NCBI GenBank assembly: GCA_018821785.1
Contig: JAHJLI010000106.1
Location: 1-64,000 of the forward strand
DNA: 64,000 bases
Source: Pseudomonadota bacterium
GTDB taxonomy: Bacteria > Desulfobacterota > Desulfobulbia > Desulfobulbales > Desulfocapsaceae
Reading direction: 5' to 3'
Shown: piece by piece, positions 23,898 to 32,948 of the stretch
Layout of the letters: each line of letters opens with the position of its first letter
Numbering within the stretch: position 1 is the stretch's first letter
Made by a program: the position numbers and the translations under genes
The notes under the pieces: generated by a model
Seen by the model: the letters and a program-made list of their open reading frames with translations, nothing else
What the model was told of the DNA's origin: nothing
Database searches by the model: none

Positions 23898-25040
23898 CTA
23901 TTGTAAATTCAAGGCAACTCGATTGCCCGCAACATTGGTAACTACCAGCTTGGTCTCGTCAACTGCCTTGCTGTCGACTCGGTCACAAAAACTTTCGGCA
24001 CTTCCTTTAAAGAGAACTGAGAGTTCCAGCTTGCCGCCGCCGAAACTTCTCTTGGTAACCGAGACAACACCCTCGGTATCTTCCAGTACCTTGGCTGCGA
24101 TTTTTTGCAAGCCGTAGCTTTTCACGCCGGAGATGACAATGTCGTAAGTAGCGCCGTTGTTAACGGTATCCTGGAACGAGGTTACTATCGCCTCGAAAAG
24201 TTTTTTGTTCATCAGATTGGTTGCCGCTTTAGTGACTGCCTGGGATTTGGCAATATCGTCGGCGATATGGACCGATGCTCCAGTTGCCGATTTGGTTGCA
24301 ACAATGCGACCGTTTGAGCAGTTGACAACCCTTAAGGTGAGGCTTGCCTGGCCGGATTTCATGCCGGTGCCCTCTATTACCTCATTGGCCAGAACACTTT
24401 TTGTGACTGTCCCTACCACCACATATTCCGCGCCATTTTCCGCTCCAAGTTTGGCTGCTGCCACCGGGTCGCCTGCTATAGCCTTTTTTATAAACGGATC
24501 ATCTTTAGCCATCAGCGCTGCCGCCTGTGCCGGGTCAATCAGCTCAAAACCTTTGCCCTGGAGATAATCGATAACAGTACTTTCAGCATTTTGTCCCCCT
24601 TCTTCCTGGATGAGGACCATAGTTCGGGGTTTATCCATGGAAATAAGGAGAATCTTCAAGGCCATCAAATCGGCGGTAATCGAATCTAAAGAGACAATCG
24701 CACTGATTTTGACGTACCAGGTGTCTCCTTTTAGCTCTTCTTTAATGACGGTATAACTGCGAACAGAGCCGAAACTCTGGGTGATGACTTTGTCTTTTTT
24801 CAGCATGAAGTTCTCGACCTCGGTCTGAGAACTGAGTACAACCCCGATGCCTTCTTCGACCGCCGCTCTTTTTGCCTGTAAAAGGGCTTCTTGTTTGGAG
24901 GCACCGTATCCCTCTGCGGTAATGGTCTTGTCGCCGGTGACCTTGACTCCGGTGGCTTTTGTTCCTGTGGGTTGGGCTGCGAGTACCGTGCCTGGGATGA
25001 GAAGCAGAACGAAAAGCAATGCCAACAAAAGGTCTTTCAT
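23898..25040 (-). CDS. Exported LPP20/FlgT-like protein
   Basis: This 380-aa protein has a signal peptide (cleavage near VLAAQ). The first domain (about 35-125) reads ITAEGYGASKQEALLQAKRAAVEEGIG and VITQSFGSVRSYTVIKEEL, the pattern of the LPP20/FlgT N-terminal fold. A middle alpha/beta domain (about 135-290) resembles FlgT-M/CsgG folds (TVIDYLQGKGFELIDPAQ, GAEYVVVGTVTKS). The C-terminal part has KVLEDTEGVVSVTKRSFGGGKLELSV, a secretin-like small domain. No other flagellar genes are near, so it is more likely part of an outer-membrane or secretion assembly with the CsgG-like protein. A CGGAG site precedes the ATG. It is the first gene of the envelope operon. Confidence 0.78.
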   Translation of the reverse strand: MKDLLLALLFVLLLIPGTVLAAQPTGTKATGVKVTGDKTITAEGYGASKQEALLQAKRAAVEEGIGVVLSSQTEVENFMLKKDKVITQSFGSVRSYTVIKEELKGDTWYVKISAIVSLDSITADLMALKILLISMDKPRTMVLIQEEGGQNAESTVIDYLQGKGFELIDPAQAAALMAKDDPFIKKAIAGDPVAAAKLGAENGAEYVVVGTVTKSVLANEVIEGTGMKSGQASLTLRVVNCSNGRIVATKSATGASVHIADDIAKSQAVTKAATNLMNKKLFEAIVTSFQDTVNNGATYDIVISGVKSYGLQKIAAKVLEDTEGVVSVTKRSFGGGKLELSVLFKGSAESFCDRVDSKAVDETKLVVTNVAGNRVALNLQ

Positions 25041-25439
25041 GCTTTGACTCCGATTTGTGGGGTTTATAGAACAAGAAACAGAAAATGAAGTTCTTAACTA
25101 ATGAATAGCATATGGTTTAACGCAAAAAAAAACAATGATTACCCGTTTTTTCAAAGAGAAAATTTTAGTCTTATTGATAGCACTTGTATCATTTTACCCG
25201 CGGCGCAGTGGTGGTGGCTTGTGTTGTGGAACTGGCATGAGACTGCATTTTGTCAAAATATTTGAAATTAGAGGCAGACTACAATGAAGTTGCGGGAGGA
25301 GAAGCGAAGGAATATACAGGGTGAAAAAAGTTTAAGAGCGTGGCTTTCCAAGAGTGTTTTGAGTTGGTTGTCAAGGAGTGTCACGGCCTGTCCAGATTGT
25401 CTAATTCGAACAGGCTGTTTTGGGTGAGCCTACAGGCGA
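25041..25439. other. Intergenic region upstream of the envelope operon
   Basis: This 399-base gap lies between the end of the carboxymuconolactone decarboxylase gene and the start of the LPP20/FlgT-like gene, both on the minus strand. It is AT-rich near the operon start and should hold its promoter, but no pair of -35 and -10 boxes with good spacing stands out. GCCTGT...ACAGGC (about 25385-25415) is the one inverted repeat near the decarboxylase end; it lacks a U-tract on the minus strand. No convincing reading frame or RNA gene was seen. Confidence 0.5.
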
Positions 25440-25979
25440 TCAACCGACCAGACAATTCTGGTCTATCTGAAAGACCTGCATCATAATGGCGTGGTCTATC
25501 ATGCTGACCCCCTGAGCCAAGGCATCAACCATATCCCTCTCGTTCCAGCCATGTTCCTTCAGCTTGGCGATGTCTGCGGCGGTAATAGAGCCCGGCTTTT
25601 TCATCGAGCGGATAACAAAGACCAGCATGGCGCTTTCATGGGCTTCCAGCATCGATTTACCTGGATCGTTTTCCATTGCGTGGATGGTGTCATCGTTGTT
25701 GCCCAGTTTTTTCAGAAGATGGCGGTTGAAATCCTTGCAGTAAGCGTAATCGAGAGTGCAAGCAGCTAAATAGCGAATATGGGCAAGGAGAGCAAAGCTC
25801 AGTTTAGGATGTTTTCCGAAATAGCGTATTCGTTTTAGCTGGAGCTCAAAAAGTGCCGGGCTAACGCTGAGAAGTTGCATCGGTTGGGGGATGGCCCCAA
25901 CATTTTTCAAGAACATTTCATAACCTTCTCGGACTATTCCTTCTGCGTTTTCAGGTGCAACCGTTGTGATAAGTGCCAT
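25440..25979 (-). CDS. Carboxymuconolactone decarboxylase family protein
   Basis: The start is MALITTVAP, with AAGGAA nine bases upstream; the track's extra 33 residues are not convincing. The 179-aa product is helical and carries a CMD/AhpD-like core: AHIRYLAACTLDYAYCKDFNRHLL, followed by MLVFVIRSMKKPGSITAADIAKLKEHGWNERDMVDALAQG. Only one cysteine lies in the YCKDFN position, with another eight residues before it, so a peroxidase-type CxxC pair is absent. The family includes decarboxylases and peroxiredoxin-reductases. The divergent LysR-type regulator next door may control it. The substrate is unknown. Confidence 0.83.
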   Translation of the reverse strand: MALITTVAPENAEGIVREGYEMFLKNVGAIPQPMQLLSVSPALFELQLKRIRYFGKHPKLSFALLAHIRYLAACTLDYAYCKDFNRHLLKKLGNNDDTIHAMENDPGKSMLEAHESAMLVFVIRSMKKPGSITAADIAKLKEHGWNERDMVDALAQGVSMIDHAIMMQVFQIDQNCLVG

Positions 25980-26080
25980 GATTTTATTCCTTTTGTCAAA
26001 GTATTGATGGAATGGTCGGTCGATAACGTGCAGCGACTGACCGTAATGAATCGTTGTGGCAAAATAGCAAAGAATCATGT

Positions 26081-26118
26081 ATAAGTAAAATTAATATATA
26101 TGATAGTATCAATAAGTA
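26081..26118. promoter_or_regulatory. Candidate LysR-type operator in the divergent promoter
   Basis: The 157-base gap between the decarboxylase and regulator genes is very AT-rich here and contains two direct ATAAGTA repeats 31 bases apart (26081-26087 and 26112-26118), three helical turns. LysR regulators often bind such divergent regions. The motif is short and the role is inferred. Confidence 0.3.
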
Positions 26119-26136
26119 TAGGTAATTTAAAAAAAC

Positions 26137-27093
26137 ATGCATAATCTTGAAATCAAACATCTCCGCATGCTCCGGGCTATTACCGAAAGCGGGAATATGA
26201 CCAGGGCCGCGGAAAAACTGAGTATTACCCAGTCAGCCCTCAGTCAGCAACTAAAGGACATTGAGGGTAAGTTGGGCGCTGATCTGTTCTTTAGAACCCG
26301 GAAGAAAATGATTGTCACAGAGGTTGGTAAGCAGCTCCTTGAAACCGCCACCCAGGTCATTGAAGCTTTGGATCTGGCTGAACAGGATATTTCCCGAAAG
26401 ATCTCCGGTGAACTGGGCGAGCTCAAGGTGGGAACACAATGTATTTTCTGCTATAAATGGTTACCGAAGGTGATGCACCTCTTTCAGCGCAAGTTTCCCA
26501 GTGTTGAGATTGAAGTGGGCAATTCAGTAGATCTGCAAAGAGAACTGGAAGACAAAAAATACGACCTGATCATCTCGGGAGTCGGGGCGCTAGGTAACAC
26601 CCATACCTCTGTACCTCTATTTCAGGATCAACTGGTGTGCATAATGTGGGCCGATCACCCACTTTCAGACTGCAGCTTCGTTCAGTTTGAGGATTTTCGC
26701 GGTAATAATCTCATTTCCCATGCCGAGAAGGGTACAAACCGCTTTTACCAGCAGGTGTTGAAAGCAAAAGGTATTGAGCCGAGAAAGATTATGAACGTCG
26801 GTGCCCCGCAGGCGATTATCGAAATGGTCGCTGCCGGCTTCGGCATCAGTGTCTTCCCACGCTGGGCGATTGCCGAAGCGCTGAAAACCTGGGCGATTGT
26901 CGCCCGCCCTATCACCCCGAGAGGTCTGCCCCTGATCTGGCATGCGGTCTATCTTACACACGATAATATCCCAATTTATCAACAGGAATTCATTAGAAGC
27001 ATCAGCAAACTGAATGTAACGGAGCAGACTATGCTGACCGGTCGACGGATGGGAATGGGGCCATCTGTTAAACGGGCCATTCTCAATAAATAA
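26137..27093 (+). CDS. LysR-family transcriptional regulator, MetR-like
   Basis: This 318-aa protein is of normal LysR length. The N-terminal winged helix-turn-helix is clear (LRAITESGNMTRAAEKLSITQSALSQQLKDIE). The effector domain begins LKVGTQCIFCYKWLPKVMHLF, the same arrangement as the homocysteine-sensing MetR (IExHSCIQWL), and continues with KKYDLIISG, QAIIEMVAAGFGISVFPRWA. This similarity suggests a MetR-type regulator, perhaps of methionine or methyl metabolism, but the target genes are not certain. It is divergent from the decarboxylase gene and may regulate it and itself. Confidence 0.88.
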   Translation: MHNLEIKHLRMLRAITESGNMTRAAEKLSITQSALSQQLKDIEGKLGADLFFRTRKKMIVTEVGKQLLETATQVIEALDLAEQDISRKISGELGELKVGTQCIFCYKWLPKVMHLFQRKFPSVEIEVGNSVDLQRELEDKKYDLIISGVGALGNTHTSVPLFQDQLVCIMWADHPLSDCSFVQFEDFRGNNLISHAEKGTNRFYQQVLKAKGIEPRKIMNVGAPQAIIEMVAAGFGISVFPRWAIAEALKTWAIVARPITPRGLPLIWHAVYLTHDNIPIYQQEFIRSISKLNVTEQTMLTGRRMGMGPSVKRAILNK

Positions 27094-27483
27094 GTCCCTC
27101 AAAAAAACAAATTATTTACCTTGTAAGGGCGGTCTCCTTTGATATTGGTTTTCAGCACCTTAAGTCACCCAGTATTTCTCTTATTATGGTCGAAATGAAG
27201 CTTAACCGGAGAGCAAGTTGCCAATGTGGAGGAGCGTTTTTTGTTTTTTCCAGGTTTCTGATAACACCCAGAGCAAACAGTAAATAATTGCATTTTCGAA
27301 AGGCTTTGGAAAAAATAAGTAAACGTGGTAAACGTGAGACAAAAATTACATTTCTGATAATGCTCCCTAGCAAATTGTGTTTTTTCGAGTTATAATCTTT
27401 CATCCGTATTAAAGGCATTTTCACTGTACGCGCGTAAAGTATTAACATCAGCTATCATCTATCATGGTGAGGAGGGGGGAGAA
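27094..27483 (+). other. Intergenic region with probable promoter for the outer-membrane protein gene
   Basis: This 390-base gap separates the LysR gene from the outer-membrane protein gene. A TATAAT box at 27391-27396 lies about 88 bases before the start codon, without a good -35 box 17 bases upstream, so an activator may be needed. A strong GGAGGGGGGA ribosome site ends the region. The minus-strand 98-codon frame here has no ribosome site and looks random. Confidence 0.45.
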
Positions 27484-28692
27484 TTGAAACAAAAATTATT
27501 TTCATTTTTCATTATGGCACTTGTGCTTGTTTCTGTGAGTGTTGCAAATGCAGCCACCACTTTAGTGGAAATTGGTAGAAGTCCTTTTCATCAGCCGCCG
27601 CTGAAAACGAAAGAGGAACTTATTTCCATGCTGCAGACAAAAGCTCCAGAGGTTGCCAAAGGTTTTGCTTTGGCTGGTCGAAGTGACCTGTACGAACCTT
27701 TCATGGACCAAGTGACTAAGACGCAGATTGACCTCGTTCAGTTCCCGAAAGGTTCGCAGTTTGAGTGGATGTTCTACAAGAAAAAAGGCAAAGGAACAAT
27801 CCGCATCGTCAAGGACGTTACTTGGGGGAATGACAAACCATTTCCAGGTTTTCAGTTTCCTGTCGATAGGGATGGGATTCGCTACATTTTTGTCATTCCG
27901 CTTGGATGTGGTAACGTGGCATTGATGGGAGAGAGCAAGATCCCTGAGGTCGTCGTTGCACCACCGCCACCGAACAAGCCGCCGCAGTGTGGAATGACAG
28001 TTACTCCGACCAAGACCTTCTGTGGTGAAAATGTCACTGTTGATGCTCGTACTTCGACCGACCCAGATGGTGAAATTGCCAAGATGACTATTGCTTTTGT
28101 TGATGAAAGCGGCAAGGCTATCAGCCAGAAAGTGGTCGAGGGCAAGACTCTTATGAGTGAGGTTGCTGTACCATGTGGGACCAATACCCTCAAGGTGACT
28201 GTCGCTGACAATAAGGGGCTGGAAGCCAGTTCTCCAGCATGTGCCGTGCAGGTTACCGGGATGAAAAGAGTTCGTTTTCTAGCTGACCTGGGTTATTACC
28301 GTCAGTTTGATCCATCCAACTATGTGTTTGCAAGGGCCGGCATGGAATACAAATTTACTGAGCAGTTCGGATTGATTGGGTTGCTTGGTTGGGCTCCTGA
28401 AGTACATGGCAAAGATGGTGCATCAGCATTTCTTGCTGATTTGCTAGCCGAATTCAGCTTCTCCAGGTATTTTGTAGATTTAGGTGTGGGCGGATGGATT
28501 ACCAATGGCGATAGCGATCTGCCTGGGGAAAACAGCCAGTTGGATATGATTGCTGGGTTTGGCGCCAGAGTATACGGCGAACCGGAAAAATTCAACGCAT
28601 CTTTGTTCGTCGAAGCTCGCTCTGCTTTTGATGAGTTTGATGAGTTGGGGAGATATGGCCGGTTCGGTGTTGGAGTACGCTTCCGGTTTTAA
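27484..28692 (+). CDS. Outer-membrane beta-barrel protein with PKD-like domain
   Basis: The gene starts with TTG, supported by a very strong ribosome site (GAGGAGGGGGGAGAA) directly upstream. The 402-aa product has a signal peptide (cleavage near VANA), an N-terminal domain of about 130 residues with no clear match, a proline hinge (VVVAPPPPNKPP), and a PKD/Ig-like domain at about 175-260 (VTVDARTSTDPDGEI). The C-terminal 140 residues alternate polar and hydrophobic and end in GVGVRFRF, a final Phe typical of barrels inserted by the BAM machinery. It is monocistronic, with a strong terminator behind it. Function unknown; it may be a surface adhesin or structural protein. Confidence 0.75.
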   Translation: MKQKLFSFFIMALVLVSVSVANAATTLVEIGRSPFHQPPLKTKEELISMLQTKAPEVAKGFALAGRSDLYEPFMDQVTKTQIDLVQFPKGSQFEWMFYKKKGKGTIRIVKDVTWGNDKPFPGFQFPVDRDGIRYIFVIPLGCGNVALMGESKIPEVVVAPPPPNKPPQCGMTVTPTKTFCGENVTVDARTSTDPDGEIAKMTIAFVDESGKAISQKVVEGKTLMSEVAVPCGTNTLKVTVADNKGLEASSPACAVQVTGMKRVRFLADLGYYRQFDPSNYVFARAGMEYKFTEQFGLIGLLGWAPEVHGKDGASAFLADLLAEFSFSRYFVDLGVGGWITNGDSDLPGENSQLDMIAGFGARVYGEPEKFNASLFVEARSAFDEFDELGRYGRFGVGVRFRF

Positions 28693-28752
28693 TGGGTAAC
28701 TAGCCTGGTCGCTGTTTTGCCGGTGATATGGGCCTTGAGTGTAAGCCAGTAT

Positions 28753-28798
28753 GCGGATATGCCGACAAAGATCTTGTCGTTGGCATATCCGCTTTTTT
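28753..28798 (+). terminator. Strong rho-independent terminator
   Basis: A long stem GCGGATATGCC / GGCATATCCGC, with an inner ACAA/TTGT extension, is followed directly by six T residues. It ends the outer-membrane protein transcript. Confidence 0.93.
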
Positions 28799-28895
28799 GT
28801 CGATTTGTTGACCGCGCCGCAAGCCTGCTGTAGTAGCCAATCGCCTATCGCTAAAAGCATTGCAAAGAACATTCAATCCTGTCATTGGAGGAAAT

Positions 28896-29303
28896 ATGGA
28901 AATAGGTGCGAAAGGGGAGTGTGTGTATGTTGTGCAGAAAGAGGATCTGGCTAGTCAGGTGGCACTCAGTCCCGAAGACAATTTTCCCGAGGTTTTCGCT
29001 ACCTCAAGACTGATTAGCCTTATGGAGATTGCGGCAGCTCGACTTATGAAGTCTTTGTTGCAGGCCGGCCAACTCTCGGTGGGTGTGAGTGTTGAGATCA
29101 AACACTTTGCACCGACTCCGGTGGATGAAGAAGTCAAAGCCGTGGCGATATTTCTTGGTCTTGAAGGCAAGATTTACCAATTTGAGGTGGAGGTGTTCGA
29201 TCGGGCCGGCAAGGTCGCAAGCGGCAGGCACACTCGTGCTGTTGTTGATTCAATTCGTCTCGTCGAAGGTGCCCGCTTAAGATTGGCAAAAGTTATGCAA
29301 TAG
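28896..29303 (+). CDS. FlK-like hot-dog thioesterase
   Basis: The start MEIGAKGE is supported by TTGGAGGAAAT just upstream; the 12 extra track residues are not needed. The 135-aa product has the hot-dog pattern of the fluoroacetyl-CoA thioesterase-like family: PEVFATSRLISLMEIAAARLM (the catalytic Thr/Ser and Glu region), SVGVSVEIKHFAPTP and GKVASGRHTRAVV. The ordinary role is hydrolysis of short or abnormal acyl-CoA or acyl-carrier thioesters; the substrate cannot be read from sequence. It lies between a terminator and the nitroreductase gene, so it may form a short operon with that gene. Confidence 0.85.
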   Translation: MEIGAKGECVYVVQKEDLASQVALSPEDNFPEVFATSRLISLMEIAAARLMKSLLQAGQLSVGVSVEIKHFAPTPVDEEVKAVAIFLGLEGKIYQFEVEVFDRAGKVASGRHTRAVVDSIRLVEGARLRLAKVMQ

Positions 29304-29373
29304 CCGTTTTCTGCTTATATTTAATCATAAAAAACCTGAGAACAGAGGCACATCTTTCGAGAAGAGGTGCATT

Positions 29374-30240
29374 TTGAAGTTATTGCAAATAGATGAAAAC
29401 ACCTGTGACCAGGATGGATTGTGTGCTGCTATATGCCCCGCCGGACTTATAGGTTTTTCTCCGGGACAATTTCCTGAATCGGTTGCCGATGCCGAAGATG
29501 TTTGTATCCGATGTGGTCATTGCGTCGCTGTCTGCCCGAGCGGCAGCCTGAGTCATAGAGAGATGGCTGCTGCCCTCTGTCCACCAGTGCGCAAAGAACT
29601 TCTGCCGACGGCGGAACAGTGCGAACATTTTCTAAGAAACCGTAGATCGATACGCAATTTTAAACAAGAGTCGATATCTCGAGAGGAATTGCAAAGGCTT
29701 ATTGAGGTGGCACGTTACGCTCCTTCCGGTCATAATTCACAAGGAGTCAAATGGCTGGTACTCGGAAACAGAGATGATCTGCATCGTCTTGCCGGCATTG
29801 TCGCTGATTGGATGCGTGTTATGCTTGAAAGAATGCCGGAATTTGCCCGTTCATTATTCATGGACAAAACTCTTGCAAGATGGGATCAAGGTATTGATGG
29901 GATTCTTCGCAATGCTCCGACACTGGTGATTACCTTTGCTGAGAAAGACGACCGGATGGCTCAGACCACCTGCACTATTGCTCTCAGTCATCTGGAGTTA
30001 ACGGCAACTGCAATGGGCTTGGGATGCTGCTGGGCCGGTTTTTTTAATGCAGCTGCCAGTAATTTCCTGCCGTTGCGTGAGGCGTTGGCTTTACCTGTCG
30101 ATCAACAAGTTTTTGGCGCAATGATGGTTGGTCACCCAAGATTTGAATATCATCGCTTACCGCTGCGAACCCCCCCCGGAAATTTCCTGGCGACTTTAAA
30201 AGAGTCGAACTCCACTAGAAAAAACCAGGTTTCTGCATAG
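29374..30240 (+). CDS. Ferredoxin-nitroreductase fusion
   Basis: The gene starts with TTG behind GAAGAGGTG. The 288-aa protein has two N-terminal [4Fe-4S] motifs (CAAICPAG with an upstream Cys, and CIRCGHCVAVCP), then a nitroreductase fold from about residue 85: FLRNRRSIRNFKQESISREEL, YAPSGHNSQGVKW, ELTATAMGLGCCWAGFF. This arrangement, common in anaerobes, lets ferredoxin-type clusters feed electrons to a bound FMN. It probably reduces quinones, nitro compounds or a flavin substrate. No partner genes are visible. The protein should be cytoplasmic. Confidence 0.92.
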   Translation: MKLLQIDENTCDQDGLCAAICPAGLIGFSPGQFPESVADAEDVCIRCGHCVAVCPSGSLSHREMAAALCPPVRKELLPTAEQCEHFLRNRRSIRNFKQESISREELQRLIEVARYAPSGHNSQGVKWLVLGNRDDLHRLAGIVADWMRVMLERMPEFARSLFMDKTLARWDQGIDGILRNAPTLVITFAEKDDRMAQTTCTIALSHLELTATAMGLGCCWAGFFNAAASNFLPLREALALPVDQQVFGAMMVGHPRFEYHRLPLRTPPGNFLATLKESNSTRKNQVSA

Positions 30241-30287
30241 GATACCTGGGCTGGGGAGAAGAGTATTCTAGTGCCTGACTATTTGAT

Positions 30288-30386
30288 TTATTTTCTGACG
30301 TTTCGGATGCCATGCGTGATTCGGCAGAATTTCATTTTGCCGTCCCTGTCAACCTTTGCGGTGACAGTATATAATCCTTGCGACAT
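30288..30386 (-). CDS. Possible 32-aa protein between nitroreductase and nrdJ
   Basis: This minus-strand frame is too short for the ORF track. An AAGGA site lies 10 bases before its ATG, and the product (ending ITHGIRNVRK) has strand-like alternation, YTVTAKVDRDGKMKFCRI, as in small folded domains. It lies inside a 401-base gap with no other gene on that strand. Coding-like composition and a good ribosome site support it, but the length makes a chance frame possible. Confidence 0.4.
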   Translation of the reverse strand: MSQGLYTVTAKVDRDGKMKFCRITHGIRNVRK

Positions 30387-30641
30387 GTGTCTTTTTTCCT
30401 TGAAAAATCATCTTTTCCGTGAATCCCTTCATTTTTATGGTTTTTTAAAAAACCACCATATGTTGTAGATTGGTGTTGAGCTAGCCATAAATGTGGGGTA
30501 TAAACACTCTGTGTGTAACACTCCGAGCCGAGTGTAAGGCAAGATTGCTTGAAATGTTTTTTTGCCGCTTTTTCGGCGCAATTCTCTGAGACGACAATCA
30601 CCCTTGTTATCTTTTCACTTTATTTTGATAAGAGGTCCTGA
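30387..30641. promoter_or_regulatory. nrdJ upstream region with dyads
   Basis: A perfect 16-base palindrome GGTTTTTTAAAAAACC lies at 30439-30454. Further on, ACACTC-CGAGCC-GAGTGT is a perfect interrupted dyad at 30518-30535, and another direct ACACTC copy lies at 30504-30509. The ACAC/GTGT half-sites recall NrdR boxes upstream of ribonucleotide reductase genes, but the spacing differs from the usual 16-base form. This is a candidate operator for nrdJ. Confidence 0.4.
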
Positions 30642-32813
30642 ATGACACCTGATTTGACCAAACAGGTTTTGACAACGACAGCAGAAACGGTTTTGGCCAG
30701 GAGATACTACCTGAAGGATGCTGCAGGCAATGTGACCGAATCCTGGGAAGCATTGGCCCGTCGGGTTGCAAATGCGGTTGCCGACGTTGACAGTCGGCAG
30801 AAGCACCATAAACAGCTCCGGGATGATTTCTTCAATATGATTTATAAGCTTGATTTTCTCCCCAATTCCCCATGCCTGATGAATGCGGGAACTGATCTTG
30901 GTCAACTTTCAGCGTGTTTCGTCCTGCCGATCGATGATTCTATGGACGGTATCTTTTCCGCGATTCGCAACGGTGCCTTGGTGCATAAGACTGGTGGCGG
31001 GACCGGCTACTCTTTTTCTCGTCTCCGTTCAAAAAATGCTTCGGTACGTTCGACCCAGGGCGTCGCCTCAGGGCCCCTGTCCTTTGCTGCCGTTTTTGAT
31101 GCCGCTACGGAAACCATCAAACAAGGCGGCAAGAGGCGTGGAGCGAATATGGGGGTTTTGCGCATCGATCACCCGGATATCATGGATTTTATAATCGCCA
31201 AAGCAGATCAGACCCGCTTTAATAATTTTAATTTCAGCGTCGGTATCACTGATGTGTTTATGCAGGCCGTAGAAGCGGACTCTGATTATGACCTGATCGA
31301 GCCGTCTTCCCGCGAGGTTGTCAAACGGTTGAGTGCCCGGATGGTTTTTGACAAGATAATTGATTTGGCCTGGCACAATGGTGAACCCGGTGTCCTTTTT
31401 ATTGACACTGCCAATCGAGACAATATGACACCACAACTTGGCGAATTCGAGGCGACCAATCCCTGTGGCGAACAGTGGTTGCTGCCCTATGAAAGCTGTA
31501 ATCTCGGATCGGTTAATCTGGCCAACTTTGTCAGCAAAGGAGCGATTGACTACAACAGGTTGAAAGAGGTTGTGCGTACTGCCACGGTATTTCTTGATAA
31601 TGTTATCGACTGCAATCGTTTCCCTATTCCCGAGATCGAGACGATGACGATGAAGACGAGAAAAATTGGGATGGGAATCATGGGCTTGCATGACATGCTT
31701 ATTCAACTGGAAACTCCTTATGCCAGTGAAGAAGGCCGGGTCCTGGCCAGCGAGGTCATGCGATTTATCCGAGATACCGCTGAGGAGCGATCCTTCGAGT
31801 TGGCCTCAGAAAAAGGACCTTTTCCTGCGTATGACCCTGAAGTTAATACTTACCGTCTACGCCGCAATGCCGCACTTACCTCCATTCAGCCAACCGGAAC
31901 GGTCTCGATGATTGCCGACTGTGCCTCAGGATGCGAGCCCTATTTTTCTATAGTTATGGTGAAAAATGTCATGGATGGGGATCGGCTGATTCTGGTCAAT
32001 AAATATTTCGAGAAAGTTGCAAGGGAAGAGGGTTTTTATTCAGCAGAACTCATGACCCAGGTGGCAGACAGTGGTACGGTAATGGGTCATCAAGAGATCC
32101 CCTTGCGATGGCAGGAAATATTCTGTACTGCCCAGGATATCCCGCCGGAGGATCATATCAAGATGCAGGGATGCCTGCAAAAAAATGGGGTAGACAGCTC
32201 AATTTCAAAAACCATCAACTTGCCCAACGATGCTAGCCGTGAGGAAGTGAAATTCTCATATATTACTGGTTATAATCTTGGTTGTAAGGGGTTAACCGTC
32301 TATCGGGATGGCTCGCGGGACAATCAGGTCCTCAACACATCCGATACTGGGGCTAAGGAAAAAACCGCTGTTGTCTCGGAACATGGACCGGTTAAACAGA
32401 TTCTGCCGGACACTCTCAATGCTAAACGCTACCGGGTCAAAGACCAGTATCAGAAGTCAGTATATATCATCGTCTGTTTCGATGAAAACGAAAAACCTAT
32501 GGAGGTTTTTGCAAAATTTCCCTTCGATAATCGTGTCGATTTGAAAGACAAATCAACAATGTGGACAACCACCTGTCGCCTTGTTTCTCTGGCTTTGCGA
32601 TTCAATGTGCCGATGGATGAAATTATCAAACAACTTGACAGGTCAAGCGGCCATATGCTAGATCTTCCGGCGCAACTTGGGAAACTGTTCAAATCGTTTT
32701 TGGCTGGAACTCAGAAAGGATTTTCCGCCACTTGTCCAGAATGTTCGGGCATGCTCCGCTTTGAAGAAGGTTGTGAAACCTGCTATGAATGCGGATATAG
32801 CAAGTGTTCGTAG
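30642..32813 (+). CDS. nrdJ: Vitamin B12-dependent ribonucleotide reductase (class II)
   Basis: This 723-aa protein makes deoxyribonucleotides with adenosylcobalamin and needs neither oxygen nor a separate radical subunit, which suits an anaerobe. Visible features are [29 protein letters not shown], the active-site NPCGEQ, the Pro/Thr segment [20 protein letters not shown], and a C-terminal Cys-rich zinc-type tail (CPEC...[12 protein letters not shown]). Length and motif order match monomeric class II enzymes with a C-terminal Cys pair for re-reduction. The upstream dyads may regulate it. I see no cobalamin riboswitch. Confidence 0.96.
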   Translation: MTPDLTKQVLTTTAETVLARRYYLKDAAGNVTESWEALARRVANAVADVDSRQKHHKQLRDDFFNMIYKLDFLPNSPCLMNAGTDLGQLSACFVLPIDDSMDGIFSAIRNGALVHKTGGGTGYSFSRLRSKNASVRSTQGVASGPLSFAAVFDAATETIKQGGKRRGANMGVLRIDHPDIMDFIIAKADQTRFNNFNFSVGITDVFMQAVEADSDYDLIEPSSREVVKRLSARMVFDKIIDLAWHNGEPGVLFIDTANRDNMTPQLGEFEATNPCGEQWLLPYESCNLGSVNLANFVSKGAIDYNRLKEVVRTATVFLDNVIDCNRFPIPEIETMTMKTRKIGMGIMGLHDMLIQLETPYASEEGRVLASEVMRFIRDTAEERSFELASEKGPFPAYDPEVNTYRLRRNAALTSIQPTGTVSMIADCASGCEPYFSIVMVKNVMDGDRLILVNKYFEKVAREEGFYSAELMTQVADSGTVMGHQEIPLRWQEIFCTAQDIPPEDHIKMQGCLQKNGVDSSISKTINLPNDASREEVKFSYITGYNLGCKGLTVYRDGSRDNQVLNTSDTGAKEKTAVVSEHGPVKQILPDTLNAKRYRVKDQYQKSVYIIVCFDENEKPMEVFAKFPFDNRVDLKDKSTMWTTTCRLVSLALRFNVPMDEIIKQLDRSSGHMLDLPAQLGKLFKSFLAGTQKGFSATCPECSGMLRFEEGCETCYECGYSKCS

Positions 32814-32872
32814 GAAATGTATCGAGTGCGTTACAGATTTTTCGTTCATAAAAGACAAAAAATAAAATCTGC

Positions 32873-32929
32873 GAAAGGTACTTATACTCCCTCTTGGGGG
32901 GGGTGGAAGGAATCCCGGTGATCGGGATT
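32873..32929 (+). repeat. Leader element, copy C, with adjacent hairpin
   Basis: AAGGTACTTAT (32875-32885) is followed by CTCCC-TCTT-GGGGG, which can form a hairpin. A second hairpin AATCCCG-GTGAT-CGGGATT (32911-32929) lies just before the SEC-C gene. The first motif recurs upstream of two other genes at about 33.9 and 39.7 kb. Confidence 0.5.
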
Positions 32930-32948
32930 AAGGAGAGGGGGACGACAC

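Noticed and set aside
27152-27448. 98-codon minus-strand frame in the gap before the outer-membrane protein gene
   Set aside because: It has no ribosome site and overlaps the probable promoter of the neighbouring gene.
30241-30641. Cobalamin riboswitch before nrdJ
   Set aside because: No B12-box-like conserved core was found in the 401 bases.
31068-31706. 212-codon minus-strand frame
   Set aside because: It lies opposite the conserved core of nrdJ and has no ribosome site.
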